Shown here: positions 1-9,751 of the stretch, piece by piece
How the letters are laid out: each line of letters starts with the position of its first letter
How positions within the stretch are numbered: the first letter of the stretch is position 1
Assembly (NCBI GenBank): GCA_964515905.1
Contig: CAZEWK010000086.1
Coordinates: 1-64,000, forward strand
Source: GCA-2712985 sp964515905
GTDB taxonomy: Bacteria; Pseudomonadota; Alphaproteobacteria; UBA7887
Length of the DNA stretch: 64,000 nt
Reading direction: 5' to 3'
Position numbers and translations under genes: made by a program
Notes under the pieces: model-generated
What the model saw: the letters and a program-made list of their open reading frames with translations, nothing else
Databases searched by the model: none
What the model was told of the DNA's origin: nothing

Positions 1-32
1 CAGGCCACTACACACGAGCAACTATCGCATAA

Positions 33-290
33 CCCACAAGGTATCAACCCACTAAAACCGCACAATACCATCCAAGATCCCGACCATTCATAAGATACCA
101 CAATAATCAAACTCTTTTACGATACGAGGAACCTATTTTAAACGCGAATCATAACAGTCCTGTTAAAATTCAGATAGGCTATCTCCAATCCGCTGGTGTC
201 TTTCCTCTTCATAACGATAGAATTACCCACGTGGGTTCTATCCAACAATTTGTTGATCCCGAAGTATGGTCTAGGCAGAAATATAGCTAA
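33..290 (+). other. open coding-like stretch without a start codon (possible tail of a broken upstream gene)
   Basis: Reading frame 3 is open from 33 to the TAA at 288-290 (86 codons) and has no ATG, GTG or TTG. The conceptual product is ordinary-looking near its end (for example IQIGYLQSAGVFPLHNDR) but I recognise no family. The stop lies 7 bases before the ATG at 298 of the next gene, which is operon-like spacing. A stop at 30-32 closes the frame upstream. It could be the end of a gene interrupted by a frameshift, a small gene starting at a non-standard codon (ATT at 135 follows a GAGGA), or chance. The rest of 1-297 holds nothing else I can support. Confidence 0.25.
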
Positions 291-297
291 TAAAAAT

Positions 298-1896
298 ATG
301 AAATGGCGAACCTTAGAGTTTAACGGCCTGATTGTTAAATATTGTGGCGCAGTGTCTGCGGCGGAAACTATGAAGTTTACACTAAAAAATAATGCAGTAG
401 GTCCAGAAATAATTGCCGTCGAACTAAGCAAGATACAAAGCCATTACGCAGTGATTGCCCAAACAGAAAATGCTATATATGCCGCGGTAGATCATGTCCG
501 TAGTACACCCATTTTCTGGAAGAACAGTAAACACTCGCACCCACCTGTCGTTGGACATGATGCGCGCAAACTAGAAACGAAAAATGCAAAAAGATCGTAT
601 GATGAGGAAGCCCTTCGGGAAGTTGCTATGGCAGGGTATGTTACCGGATCTAACACTCTCGTTTCTAGTATTTCACAACTGGAAGCGGGTGAGGTCCGCT
701 TCTGGTGTCGCAATACATCAGAAATAAAAAGTGCTTTCTCATACCGTCATTGGCCTACTGAAATAATCGAAAATTGCACTAAAGCCCAACATGAGAGACT
801 AGGACAGGTAATTGATTCTGCCATTGTTCGCACCATGAATTTTGCTGGATCCCGGCCTATTATTGTGCCTCTAAGTGGTGGACTAGATTCACGTTTCGTG
901 CTTACAAAATTAGTTGAACACGGTTACGGTCCGCTGCAAGCGATCTCATATGGACCAAAAAACAATCCTGATGCAGAAATTGCTCGTTTAGTCTCCAAAC
1001 GACTAAGAATACCATGGACGTATTTGAAAACTCCAATCAATAACTACCGTGCACTTTTGGGTAGTGAATTACTGAATCGCTATTGGGAATATTCTGATGG
1101 CCTATCTACCGTTCCAAATCATCAAGATCTTATACCACTCATTACCATGGCTAAAGCGGGAGATCTTCCTGAGAACAGCATAATTGTAAATGGCCAAACT
1201 GGTGATTTTTTGACGGGTGGACATATTCCCGCCGCTCTAGCCTGCCGGCCAACGATAAACTCTGACCTGTTAATTCAAGAAATAATCGGGAAACATTACG
1301 GGCTATGGAAAAATCTTATGGTTCCAGAAAATTTATCATACGCACACGATCGGATTCGTTCACATCTAGCACTTCCAGAACCTTCAACTGATCTTTCTTC
1401 CCGCACGGCCGTGGCGTTATTTGAATTATGGGAGCATAAAGAACGACAAGCAAAATATGTCGTTAACGGCCAACGGATATATGAATTTCTAGGACTAGAA
1501 TGGGGGCTCCCTTTGTGGGATAGAGAATTCGTCGAATTTTGGCGGGATACGACTATTACAGATAAGTTTAAACAATCACTTTATAAGTCCTGGTTGCTAC
1601 ATTGGGACTATAGAGGAGTATTCACAGAAATCTCTAATAAAGTTACTGCGTGGCCTACGACAACTAGCTCCATAATCGCAGCTATGGCTATATCATTGAG
1701 ACTTGTAGCCGGCCGAACACAGCGTGATCGGATATTTCGATACCTAAATTATTATGACCGGTTTGGTGACCATTATAAAGTATTTGGATTCCGCACATTT
1801 GCCCAGTATGCCCAAGTTCTAAGAAATCCAACATCATTATATGTAAAGGCTTGGTTGCAGTCTCATGGATTCGATATAGCCTCATTCGCACACTAG
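298..1896 (+). CDS. asparagine synthase-like ATP-dependent amide-forming protein lacking the glutaminase cysteine
   Basis: The ATP-pyrophosphatase (PP-loop) motif SGGLDS is at about residues 193-198 from this start, followed by a typical asparagine-synthase domain that would adenylate a carboxylate. The N-terminal part resembles the far end of a class II glutamine amidotransferase (DHVRSTPIFW) but lacks the Cys2 nucleophile, so glutamine hydrolysis here is not expected. A GTG at 196 would add 34 residues with no family resemblance, so I prefer the ATG at 298. It heads the glycosyltransferase run and probably modifies a sugar acid or amino sugar. A second, complete paralogue lies at 13682. The exact substrate is unknown. 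Confidence 0.75.
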   Translation: MKWRTLEFNGLIVKYCGAVSAAETMKFTLKNNAVGPEIIAVELSKIQSHYAVIAQTENAIYAAVDHVRSTPIFWKNSKHSHPPVVGHDARKLETKNAKRSYDEEALREVAMAGYVTGSNTLVSSISQLEAGEVRFWCRNTSEIKSAFSYRHWPTEIIENCTKAQHERLGQVIDSAIVRTMNFAGSRPIIVPLSGGLDSRFVLTKLVEHGYGPLQAISYGPKNNPDAEIARLVSKRLRIPWTYLKTPINNYRALLGSELLNRYWEYSDGLSTVPNHQDLIPLITMAKAGDLPENSIIVNGQTGDFLTGGHIPAALACRPTINSDLLIQEIIGKHYGLWKNLMVPENLSYAHDRIRSHLALPEPSTDLSSRTAVALFELWEHKERQAKYVVNGQRIYEFLGLEWGLPLWDREFVEFWRDTTITDKFKQSLYKSWLLHWDYRGVFTEISNKVTAWPTTTSSIIAAMAISLRLVAGRTQRDRIFRYLNYYDRFGDHYKVFGFRTFAQYAQVLRNPTSLYVKAWLQSHGFDIASFAH

Positions 1897-1921
1897 ATAC
1901 CACTGCTATTCCTTTTTAATT

Positions 1922-3175
1922 ATGCGTATTTTATACATTTGCCGCGTTTTCAGTGGACTTGAAACCAGTCTGTCAAAACTATCTTGGCAGCCGACTGGTG
2001 CACCGACAATTTATAAAATTATGGAAGCACTTGACCGTAGTGAGAATAAGGTACGTTTTCTTATTCCATGCAAAGGAATTGGATCCAACTATCGCACACA
2101 GTGGGACACCCCCGTTGATCAGACCGTAATCATGTCCGGCCTGAAACATCCCGTATTTGTATTAGCTAGTGAACACCGGTTCCCGAAATGGTTAGGACGA
2201 ATACGTGGGCCATTAACAAGTTTGCGCCAATTATGGAGAATCTTTCAAACCGCGCTATCCTTCCGGCCAGAACTGGTCTACGTAGACCGAGCTAATGTAC
2301 TAGCGGGCGCCCTACTTGCACACCTGCTGAAAACCCCCGTGGTGCTTCGGGTAATGGGCGTGTACCCTTCTATGTGGGATGTGACATCAGAAAAAACTTT
2401 GCGGTCGTGGATTATTCGTTGGGCCTTTAGAGCACCATTTGCCATGGTTATTTGCACCCAGGATGGCAGTGGCGGGGAATACTGGCTCCCAAAGGTTCTG
2501 CGCCGAGGGGTACCGTTTCACATGTTGCTGAATGGTCGTACCGAGGTCGCACCTTCATCTGATAACCACCCCAAACTGAAGGACTTACCCAAAGACCGCA
2601 CCATTGTTTTGTTTGTTGGGCGGTTTGAAACTATAAAAGGATGCGAGGAATTTGTTGAGGCTATCATCACCCTCCACTCCCAAAAACGCGACGATATCCA
2701 TGGGTTAATGATTGGTACTGGTTATCACTATCACACAATTCGTTCCCGGGTCCGTGAAGCAGGGGCTGAAGACATGTTCACCTTTATTGAACGTCTACCA
2801 CACGCCAACATAGCGGCAGCCCATAAGTGTTCGGATATATATGTATCACTGAACCGTCTCGGACAATTAAGCAATTCAAATCTTGAAGCCATGTCTTTAG
2901 GTGCGTGTATGGTTATTCCAGCAGCTCAATATGATCGTGGCATTGATGTAGAGACCGATAAACTAATTGATGGCGACTCGGTCGTCCGAATTCCATGGCA
3001 TAATCAGGTCACGGCGCTTGCCGATATTATCTGTGAATTAACTAAAAACCCTGAGCGCCGAAACACATTGAGTTCTAACGTAAAAGCGACCGCCCAATCC
3101 ACTATCCCGACCTGGCATCAGAGGGTTGAACAAGAACTCAAACTCATCGGGCAGCGCATTGGCCGTCCACTGTGA
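1922..3175 (+). CDS. glycosyltransferase, GT4-like (GT-B fold)
   Basis: This 417-residue cytoplasmic enzyme has the two-domain layout of GT4 enzymes. The N-terminal Rossmann half starts RILYICRVF. The C-terminal nucleotide-sugar half carries IVLFVGRFETIKGCEEFVEA and the E-x7-E-type region near SNLEAMSLGACMVIP. It should transfer one sugar from a nucleotide donor to the growing glycan; donor and linkage cannot be read. It starts 25 bases after the preceding gene and overlaps the next by four bases (GTGA), so the two are probably translated together. Confidence 0.8.
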   Translation: MRILYICRVFSGLETSLSKLSWQPTGAPTIYKIMEALDRSENKVRFLIPCKGIGSNYRTQWDTPVDQTVIMSGLKHPVFVLASEHRFPKWLGRIRGPLTSLRQLWRIFQTALSFRPELVYVDRANVLAGALLAHLLKTPVVLRVMGVYPSMWDVTSEKTLRSWIIRWAFRAPFAMVICTQDGSGGEYWLPKVLRRGVPFHMLLNGRTEVAPSSDNHPKLKDLPKDRTIVLFVGRFETIKGCEEFVEAIITLHSQKRDDIHGLMIGTGYHYHTIRSRVREAGAEDMFTFIERLPHANIAAAHKCSDIYVSLNRLGQLSNSNLEAMSLGACMVIPAAQYDRGIDVETDKLIDGDSVVRIPWHNQVTALADIICELTKNPERRNTLSSNVKATAQSTIPTWHQRVEQELKLIGQRIGRPL

Positions 3176-4284
3176 AAAAAGAAAACACCGATATTGTTCT
3201 TTTTATCAGCGACCTCGGAGGTGGCGGGGCACAGCGTGTCGTCTGCAAATTAGCAGACCACTGGACGAAGGAAGGGAAAACAGTCGCAATTATAACACTT
3301 ACAGATCCCAAAAACGATTTTTATTGCGTCCCCCATAAAGCTACTCGTGTAACCTTGGGGCTATACGGACAGTCTCATTCACTTTTTGGCTCTCTTCTCA
3401 AAAATATTCGACGTATTTTAAGACTACGCCGTGTCTTAATAGGACTAAAACCTACTGTTGCGATTGGCTTCATTGGACCCACTGCTGCACTCCTAGTAGC
3501 CGCTACTATCCGAACTAAAATATATACCATCGCCGCCGAACGGAATGATCCCTCCGTGCAAACATTTGGAAAAATTTGGGACAAGTTATGTGTTTTAGCA
3601 TACCGATATGCCGATAGGATTACGGTAAATTCAACTGGAGCACACAGGTCCCTAGGACCGAAATTTGGCTTTGATAAGACGATCTTCACGCCAAACCCGA
3701 CCCCATCCATCGTAGATGGACCCAAACTAAATTGGGATGCATCCATAGTTCTTGCTGTCAGTAGACTTCACCCCCAAAAGGGGCTGGACCTTTTGTTAAG
3801 GGCGTTCGCCGCCTTGCATGCCCCAGAATGGCATCTTTTCATTGTTGGCGAAGGGAAAGAGCGCGCTCGATTAGAGGCAATCGCCGAGAAACTCGGAATA
3901 AAGAGTCGGACATATTTTACTGGAGCAGTGGCAGATCCCAATATCTACTTTAGGTCGGCTGATATTTTCGCACTTCCATCACGTCATGAAGGAACACCAA
4001 ATGCCTTGCTAGAAGCCATGAGCAACGGGCTTCCAACAGTGGTTAGCGACGCTTCCTCTGGCCCTTTAGACATCCTACACGGAACTGATGCTGGTTTAAT
4101 AATGCGCACGGAAGACGTCTCTTCATTAACGAAGGCACTACAGGTCCTAGTCGACGACCGAGCATATCGCCAACATCTAGGTAAAAACGCGTTGAAAGCT
4201 ATCGACGAACGGCGATGCACGGAAAAAGCATATGTTTTATGGGACCAAGCAATTGACTTCCCGCCAGAAATGACCACTGGATGA
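3172..4284 (+). CDS. glycosyltransferase, GT4 family (PglH/PglJ-like)
   Basis: The protein has 370 residues and a GTG start inside the stop of the previous gene. The N-terminal glycine-rich loop LGGGGAQRVVCKLA and the C-terminal stretch ADIFALPSRHEGTPNALLEA are hallmarks of GT4 enzymes close to the N-acetylgalactosaminyl and hexosaminyl transferases of PglH/PglJ type. The role is addition of a sugar to an undecaprenyl-linked acceptor on the cytoplasmic face. The stop overlaps the following start (ATGA at 4281), giving a chain of three coupled genes. The family is secure and the sugar specificity is not. Confidence 0.85.
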   Translation: MKKENTDIVLFISDLGGGGAQRVVCKLADHWTKEGKTVAIITLTDPKNDFYCVPHKATRVTLGLYGQSHSLFGSLLKNIRRILRLRRVLIGLKPTVAIGFIGPTAALLVAATIRTKIYTIAAERNDPSVQTFGKIWDKLCVLAYRYADRITVNSTGAHRSLGPKFGFDKTIFTPNPTPSIVDGPKLNWDASIVLAVSRLHPQKGLDLLLRAFAALHAPEWHLFIVGEGKERARLEAIAEKLGIKSRTYFTGAVADPNIYFRSADIFALPSRHEGTPNALLEAMSNGLPTVVSDASSGPLDILHGTDAGLIMRTEDVSSLTKALQVLVDDRAYRQHLGKNALKAIDERRCTEKAYVLWDQAIDFPPEMTTG

Positions 4285-5363
4285 CTTTAAAAAAAGTCCA
4301 CATTTTGTCTGACGGATTTCGTGCACCAAATGCACGTGGTCTGGTATACCCATTAGTATTGCACCGTCGTACATTAGCATCCAATGGAATTGCAGTAACA
4401 ATCTTCGACTCAGCAAATGGCCAATGCAGCGATTGTGATCTTCTGATCGTAGACAGTAAGTATTTCCACGGACCCAATCGTGGGCAATTGTCATACGTTC
4501 TTGAGAAATTGGAACAATTTAAAACTCACTGCAACTCCTTAGCGTGGTACGATTCAACAGACAGCGCAGGATGGTTAGTTGGAGAAATATTGCCAATAGT
4601 AAAATGGTATTTTAAAAGCCAATTGCTCAGAAATCGTTCTGCCTATATGGAGCCCCTGTATGGCCGCCGAACATACACAGATTACTATCACCATGCTAAC
4701 GGTGTAATGGACGAAGAACCAGAAAATAAAGCTCCGGTCCAGGAGGAAAAGTATTTAGAGAAAATCCGATTAGGTTGGAATTCAGGACTTGCAAATTATT
4801 CACGCCACGGTCCCATGCTAATGCAATTCTATCAGTATACTCGTCTTCCGATTTTCCTCAGATATCCATCCTCAAAATTAAGAACCACGGAAAATCGTAG
4901 GATTAGCGTATCATGTCGCATGGGCACCTACTACAAACGGGAAACCGTGTCGTATCAACGTCGGCAAATTCGATCACTTTTGCCCGAATATGTGCAATCA
5001 AAAAAACTAAGACGGGGGGCGTATTTTTCTGAGCTCAGAAAAAGTCATGCGGTTTTATCTCCATTCGGTCTGGGGGAAATCACGCTCAAGGACTTTGAAG
5101 TTTTTCTAACCGGCGGACTCCTACTAAAACCCGATATGGGTCACCTTGAAACCTGGCCTAACTTCTATCGAGATAGAGAAACCATGCTAACATTTCGCTG
5201 GGATCTTAATGACCTAGATCAAGTGATTGGTTTTGTAGAAGCTGAGAAAAACCAAACAGAGCATATCGCACGAGAGGGACAAAAACACTACCTGCAGTAT
5301 GTTACATCAGGAACTGCGGCGATACTGTTCCATAACCACTTCTCTAAAATGATAAGTGATTGA
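4281..5363 (+). CDS. unrecognised protein of the polysaccharide locus, possibly a divergent glycosyltransferase
   Basis: This 360-residue protein has no signal peptide or clear membrane segment. The N-terminus (KKVHILSDGFRAPNARG) looks like a Rossmann beta-strand. The C-terminal third, with SPFGLGEITLKDFEVFLTGG and a following LLLKPDMGHLETW, resembles the acceptor or donor lobe of GT-B or exostosin-like glycosyltransferases. No catalytic motif is certain. Translational coupling to two GT4 genes (ATGA overlap) argues for a role in the same glycan. It is followed by 192 bases without a gene before the next start, so the coupled block probably ends here. Confidence 0.6.
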   Translation: MTLKKVHILSDGFRAPNARGLVYPLVLHRRTLASNGIAVTIFDSANGQCSDCDLLIVDSKYFHGPNRGQLSYVLEKLEQFKTHCNSLAWYDSTDSAGWLVGEILPIVKWYFKSQLLRNRSAYMEPLYGRRTYTDYYHHANGVMDEEPENKAPVQEEKYLEKIRLGWNSGLANYSRHGPMLMQFYQYTRLPIFLRYPSSKLRTTENRRISVSCRMGTYYKRETVSYQRRQIRSLLPEYVQSKKLRRGAYFSELRKSHAVLSPFGLGEITLKDFEVFLTGGLLLKPDMGHLETWPNFYRDRETMLTFRWDLNDLDQVIGFVEAEKNQTEHIAREGQKHYLQYVTSGTAAILFHNHFSKMISD

Positions 5364-5555
5364 ACAGTCAGGACTCTCAAGTCTAGATCTGTGGATTCAT
5401 AGGTCACAGTCCTATTTTCTTTTTCTCAGGTACAATAGTGGTCTTTAGTCAAATTCAGGACGCTTCCTAATGTCTGTAATACTTTCCACATGTCCACTAG
5501 TGAACCTTATCTTTGTGCTGATTTTAATTAAATAAAAATTCTTTTCTGTAGGATC

Positions 5556-6944
5556 ATGATGATACATCGCTGGCTAATACCGATTCTTCTACTCGCCGCT
5601 ATAGTTCGTGTGGGTTATCAAGATAGCATGCTGCACTACGGAGGAAGCTTTCATAACGGCAGTGACTCTGGAAAATATTTGGTTATAGCCGAAACAATCT
5701 CTGAAACTGGCCAATTTGGGCGTATGTCCGCAAACGGTGTGGAACCTGAGCTCAATAGAATGCCAGTTTACCCATATTTTCTAGCAGGTATATTTAATCT
5801 GTTTGGCATCGGTAATCTGACCGCAGTTGTACGGATCCAAATCCTTGTTGATCTGATGACGATCATAGGAATCTATCTTTCTGCGACAGCAATTCGCAGA
5901 GACCTCGCGATACCTTCAGCACTTATTGCTGCTATCTTACCGAACTTTCTCGTTCACACTTCCTATGTGCTAACTGAAAATATCTTTTTACTATTCTTCG
6001 TTTGGGGCACATGTGCGATTCTATGGGCACTGCGCGGGCGACAAACTCCATGGATGTTAATAGGTGCAGGAATCTTTTTTACCCTTTCTCTATATACCCG
6101 ACCAGTGATGATGTTTTTTCCGTTATTTCTGTTTCCCTCCCTAGCGTGCGCATTCTACTTTACAAGAAAAAAAACTACTTGGGGTATCATGTTATTATCT
6201 GTTATTCCGGTGGTGGTGATGGTTGTTGGGGCCGCTCCTCGTGTGGTTCTAAACTACGCAGAGCATGGACACGTTGTTTTTACTTCCCAATCGGGGGGTC
6301 ATTTATTGAAATGGGTATATCCTTGTTTACGGACACCATGGTCTTGTTCAAGTCATGGGGTGGCTTGGGATGAAAATAGCCCAATCATAGATCAACGTTT
6401 TGATGCCCTTAGTGAAAGTGAGAAAAACGGTGCTTTTGCTAAAGATGTGTTAATGCGTGAACTCGGAATGCAACGAATCGCTGAACTGGGTCTTTCCCAA
6501 ATAATGGCAGGTATGGCGATCGGTGCTATTAAGAATATGATACAGAGTGGCGTTTATGAAACGTTAACACAATTTAATCAGCCTCCCACTTTTTTTTCAG
6601 CTATGCCAGGTGACTCTTTTCTCGAGAAGCTATCAAATTTTGTGAAAAACAACGCTACAAACTATTTTATGTTTGCTTGGGCTATTGCTCAACTGAGTTT
6701 AATGTTCGCAAGGCTAATCCAGATAAACGGAATATGGCAGGGTTTATCAGATAAACATATGCGACCCTATTGCATTTTTTTGATAGCGGGCATCGCTTAT
6801 TTCCTTGCGATAAATGGCCCAATAGGGAACCCTAAGTACAGAATTCCCGCTGACCCTGCGCTTATAATTCTGTTTGTTATGGGGTTAAACTCAGTGCTCC
6901 AGAAAATTAATCTATGGCCAAAATCGTGGCTAGGAGACAGATAG
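5556..6944 (+). CDS. integral-membrane glycosyltransferase, GT39/ArnT-like
   Basis: This 462-residue polytopic protein has about ten hydrophobic segments. After the first membrane helix comes a periplasmic-type loop with NGSDSGKYLVIAETI and a short RMPVYPYFLAGIF segment, the pattern of GT-C enzymes that take sugar from a polyprenyl-phosphate carrier (PMT/ArnT superfamily). It would add a sugar on the periplasmic side or glycosylate lipid A or protein. The start is the first of two tandem ATGs, with TAGGA a few bases upstream. The donor is unknown. The spacing before it (192 bases) suggests a separate promoter. Confidence 0.7.
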   Translation: MMIHRWLIPILLLAAIVRVGYQDSMLHYGGSFHNGSDSGKYLVIAETISETGQFGRMSANGVEPELNRMPVYPYFLAGIFNLFGIGNLTAVVRIQILVDLMTIIGIYLSATAIRRDLAIPSALIAAILPNFLVHTSYVLTENIFLLFFVWGTCAILWALRGRQTPWMLIGAGIFFTLSLYTRPVMMFFPLFLFPSLACAFYFTRKKTTWGIMLLSVIPVVVMVVGAAPRVVLNYAEHGHVVFTSQSGGHLLKWVYPCLRTPWSCSSHGVAWDENSPIIDQRFDALSESEKNGAFAKDVLMRELGMQRIAELGLSQIMAGMAIGAIKNMIQSGVYETLTQFNQPPTFFSAMPGDSFLEKLSNFVKNNATNYFMFAWAIAQLSLMFARLIQINGIWQGLSDKHMRPYCIFLIAGIAYFLAINGPIGNPKYRIPADPALIILFVMGLNSVLQKINLWPKSWLGDR

Positions 6945-7080
6945 TTGGCGGGAGACTCAAAAATATCATTTAACATTTGGAGTGATGGCATAACCTTTCA
7001 GAGGTTTTCTTTCTTACTATCCCGAGCTCATTCTACGAAACGATTCCCTTTACTATCTAGATATTTAACTGCGAAGTGAC

Positions 7081-8160
7081 ATGAACAAAACGTTGGAAAA
7101 ATTCGGGTTCGCAACAGTAACCTCAGAAGGCTACATTGATCAGACAGCTGGTCTAATACTGAATCTTCGTAGGTTTTATCCTAACATACCGATAGCCATC
7201 TGCACTTTGGATAAAAGTGCACATACAGCGTTTAATTCAAGTGATGATCCACACCTCATAGTGGTAACAGCAGAAGTCGTATGGGGACAGGCCTTCTGGC
7301 GTAATATAATCGCACGAATGAATCGGCCGGAACTCGCTTTTGCTACCAAATCTGCCTTATGTGACTGGTTCCTCAACAATCATGTCACGTCTTTATTTCT
7401 ACTGGATAGTGACCTTCTTTTCCTAGAGCCCATTGATGATCTTGTTAGCCTTTTGGATTCACACCCAGTGGTACTTGTGACGAGTCGCCATGGAATCGAC
7501 GAGTGGGACAAGTCCGGACGGTTTGGTTTATTTTCCGCCGGAATTGTAGGCCTGACATATAATATTTCACTGGAAATTAGAAAGTGGAAATCTGCGTGTT
7601 TTGACAACTGCTCGGCTGTTCCGCTGTCTGGTACATACTATGAACAAAAGTATCTTGATACTTTCATTAATATTCCGCGAGTCGCACTCATTCATGACCT
7701 CGGAATAAATATTTCTCAAACATTTCTAAAGGCTATGGCACCTTACCAAGATTCGGAACAACGCTGGAGAGTTAAAGATGGGACTGCTATCAGAATTTTT
7801 CATGCGAGTCGTGCAACGGACAAGGGGTTTCCGCTTTATCAGAAAAAAGAATTATTAAACCAAGAAGGACTGAAAGTTTTATCAATCGCAACACTGGACT
7901 TTACCCCACGCGAAACTCTTGGTTCCGAACTAAATATGGCCAAGATAGCCCGCAGAATCTCGATTGGTCGTATCTGGACCAATATTTTGAACACAGTACC
8001 ATATTTGTCCCGAAAAACGATGACCCTGTATCGCACTTGTACTTTAGGAGAACTTTCTTTACTCGATCGTTTTAAAGAGACTTTTATTCGAAAAAAAACG
8101 CTTCTGATTCGATTGCAGAGCCAAATAATTGAAGCTCAGACCCCAAGTACCGATGATTAA
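7081..8160 (+). CDS. GT-A-type glycosyltransferase (nucleotide-diphospho-sugar transferase-like)
   Basis: The protein has 359 residues. A GT-A fold is indicated by an N-terminal strand FGFATVTSEGYIDQTAGLI, an LFLLDSDLLFLEP stretch with the metal-binding DSD motif near residue 110, and a downstream FSAGIVGLTYN and TYYEQKYLDT region similar to GT8 and related transferases. It probably adds a sugar to the same glycan in the cytoplasm. The last 60 residues are basic and may be a membrane anchor or an extra domain. The ATG of the following methyltransferase (8153) lies inside its last codons, so the two are coupled. Confidence 0.65.
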   Translation: MNKTLEKFGFATVTSEGYIDQTAGLILNLRRFYPNIPIAICTLDKSAHTAFNSSDDPHLIVVTAEVVWGQAFWRNIIARMNRPELAFATKSALCDWFLNNHVTSLFLLDSDLLFLEPIDDLVSLLDSHPVVLVTSRHGIDEWDKSGRFGLFSAGIVGLTYNISLEIRKWKSACFDNCSAVPLSGTYYEQKYLDTFINIPRVALIHDLGINISQTFLKAMAPYQDSEQRWRVKDGTAIRIFHASRATDKGFPLYQKKELLNQEGLKVLSIATLDFTPRETLGSELNMAKIARRISIGRIWTNILNTVPYLSRKTMTLYRTCTLGELSLLDRFKETFIRKKTLLIRLQSQIIEAQTPSTDD

Positions 8161-8857
8161 TGCAAGTTCTGAATTAGATTTTCTTTACAGAGGTCTGCGG
8201 GCTTTAATAGGCTTTCGCGCTCGCGCCACGATCGCATGGATACGTCACGGTCATTTAGTACGTGCCAAAGCAATCAGAACATATCTTCATACCCACCCCG
8301 AAGCTAAACTACAACTTGGTGGTTCCTATCCTATCAACGGTTTTCTCAACTCACAAATTTTAGGATCTATCCCCATTGATATAACCTGTAGGTTGCCTAT
8401 ACCCAATAATTCCTTTTCTTTAATTTATTCTTCTCATCTAGTCGAACATATTCACCGAAAACAGTTCATATCTTTTCTTACGGAAAGTTTGCGCATACTA
8501 AAACCAGACGGCATCCACATTATCGCAACTCCGTCTATAAAAAAGATTTCTGAAACTCTATATGGTCCGGAATCAAAAGAGAAATATCTTTTAATGGAAG
8601 CTGGTGCACGGTTTTACCCTGAGTCGTTCCATACTGAGTCACAGCAAATCAATCTTACCATGCGCGCCTTTGGTCACCGCTTTCTCTATGATCTCCCCTT
8701 CATGCGTGCAGTTGCAATTGAAGTGGGCTATAAGTCGGTGGATGTAGTCGACAATCTAAATTTACCTGATCAAGCTCTAACAGCGTACGTTACCCAAAAA
8801 AAGCCGCCGCGCTGGAACGCTGAAACAGAAACTTTTGTACTTCGCAAAGATGCATAA
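8153..8857 (+). CDS. SAM-dependent methyltransferase, type 11-like
   Basis: The protein has 234 residues from the ATG overlapping the upstream stop; a TTG at 8129 would add eight residues. The motif II/III region is seen as LPIPNNSFSLIYSSHLVEHI followed by ILKPDGIHIIATPS, typical of class I methyltransferases of the Methyltransf_11 group. The glycine-rich motif I is poorly preserved (KLQLGGSYPINGF), as in several methyltransferase-like proteins of sugar loci. It may methylate a sugar hydroxyl or the chain terminus. Degenerate motif I leaves catalytic competence uncertain. Confidence 0.7.
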   Translation: MINASSELDFLYRGLRALIGFRARATIAWIRHGHLVRAKAIRTYLHTHPEAKLQLGGSYPINGFLNSQILGSIPIDITCRLPIPNNSFSLIYSSHLVEHIHRKQFISFLTESLRILKPDGIHIIATPSIKKISETLYGPESKEKYLLMEAGARFYPESFHTESQQINLTMRAFGHRFLYDLPFMRAVAIEVGYKSVDVVDNLNLPDQALTAYVTQKKPPRWNAETETFVLRKDA

Positions 8858-9000
8858 GTAATAGGCGGGATCTTTCTAATCAATAATCCATTGCCGTAAT
8901 GGTGAGCTAGTTATTGGCGAACCGCTTTTGTGAACAACTAGTAATTAGTGTTAATATTCTTCCCGTCCTGACTTGCTTTCTAAGTTAATTGGAACAACCT

Positions 9001-9726
9001 ATGCATACCTCTCAACTACCTTTATTACATCTTTCCAGATGGCACCAAAAGGCAACGTTAAGAGCAATTTACCAGGACTACTACGACACCATGAAAAAAT
9101 GGTGTGCTGAAGGAGACACACTTGAAATTGGCTCTGGCACTGGACATGCCGGGTACATGGGATCGGACATTATTTTAACAGATATTGCATTTGCTCCATG
9201 GTTGGATCTAGCCTGTGACGCCCAAGCACTACCTTTTAAAGACAAAACATTTTCCAACATAATTTTATTTGATGTATTGCACCATATTTCTCGGCCCGCC
9301 CGTTTCCTAATGGAAGCAGAACGAATTTTAAGAACGGGAGGACGTCTAATAATGCTCGAGCCCGGAATTACTCCAGTCAGCTATTTATTTTATAATTATT
9401 TTCATGAGGAAGATGTAGACTTAGCCGCAGATTCGCTCGATATGAGTACACCGGCATTAAAAAACCCCTACCAAGGGAATCAAGGATTGCCTACTCAGCT
9501 TTTTGGACGTGACAAATTGCGTATGGATTCGATCGTACCCAAGTTGAAATTAATCAACAAATCTTGGCTCAGCCTTTTTGCTTACCCCCTATCGGGCGGT
9601 TTTAAATCTTGGACGTTGCTACCTACCACTTGGGTTCAACCGGTTCTGGCTTTTGAACGTCTCCTTTTACCTCTAATGGGACGTTTAAGCGCGTTTCGCC
9701 TATTTGTCGTCCTAGAAAAACAATAG
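9001..9726 (+). CDS. SAM-dependent class I methyltransferase
   Basis: The ATG at 9001 is preceded by TTGGA at a workable distance; a TTG at 8989 would add four residues. SAM-binding motif I is intact (LEIGSGTGHAGYMGS). It is followed by the acidic residue of motif II, the ALPFKDKTFSNIILFDVLHHI block and ILRTGGRLIMLEPG. It is likely to methylate a sugar in this locus, but lipid or quinone substrates are possible for this family. It stands 143 bases after the previous gene and 25 before the sugar oxidoreductase. Confidence 0.8.
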   Translation: MHTSQLPLLHLSRWHQKATLRAIYQDYYDTMKKWCAEGDTLEIGSGTGHAGYMGSDIILTDIAFAPWLDLACDAQALPFKDKTFSNIILFDVLHHISRPARFLMEAERILRTGGRLIMLEPGITPVSYLFYNYFHEEDVDLAADSLDMSTPALKNPYQGNQGLPTQLFGRDKLRMDSIVPKLKLINKSWLSLFAYPLSGGFKSWTLLPTTWVQPVLAFERLLLPLMGRLSAFRLFVVLEKQ

Positions 9727-9751
9727 AACACAAAATGATTAAGTCGTGGAT

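Noticed and set aside
225..236. ACCCACGTGGGT palindrome, considered as a degenerate parS
   Set aside because: Only the central CACGTG is shared with parS; flanks differ completely and the site is far from the origin.
5370..5424. AGGACT/AGTCCT inverted repeat followed by a T-rich stretch, considered as a terminator after the gene at 4281
   Set aside because: Six-base stem with a loop of more than 30 bases; too weak to call.
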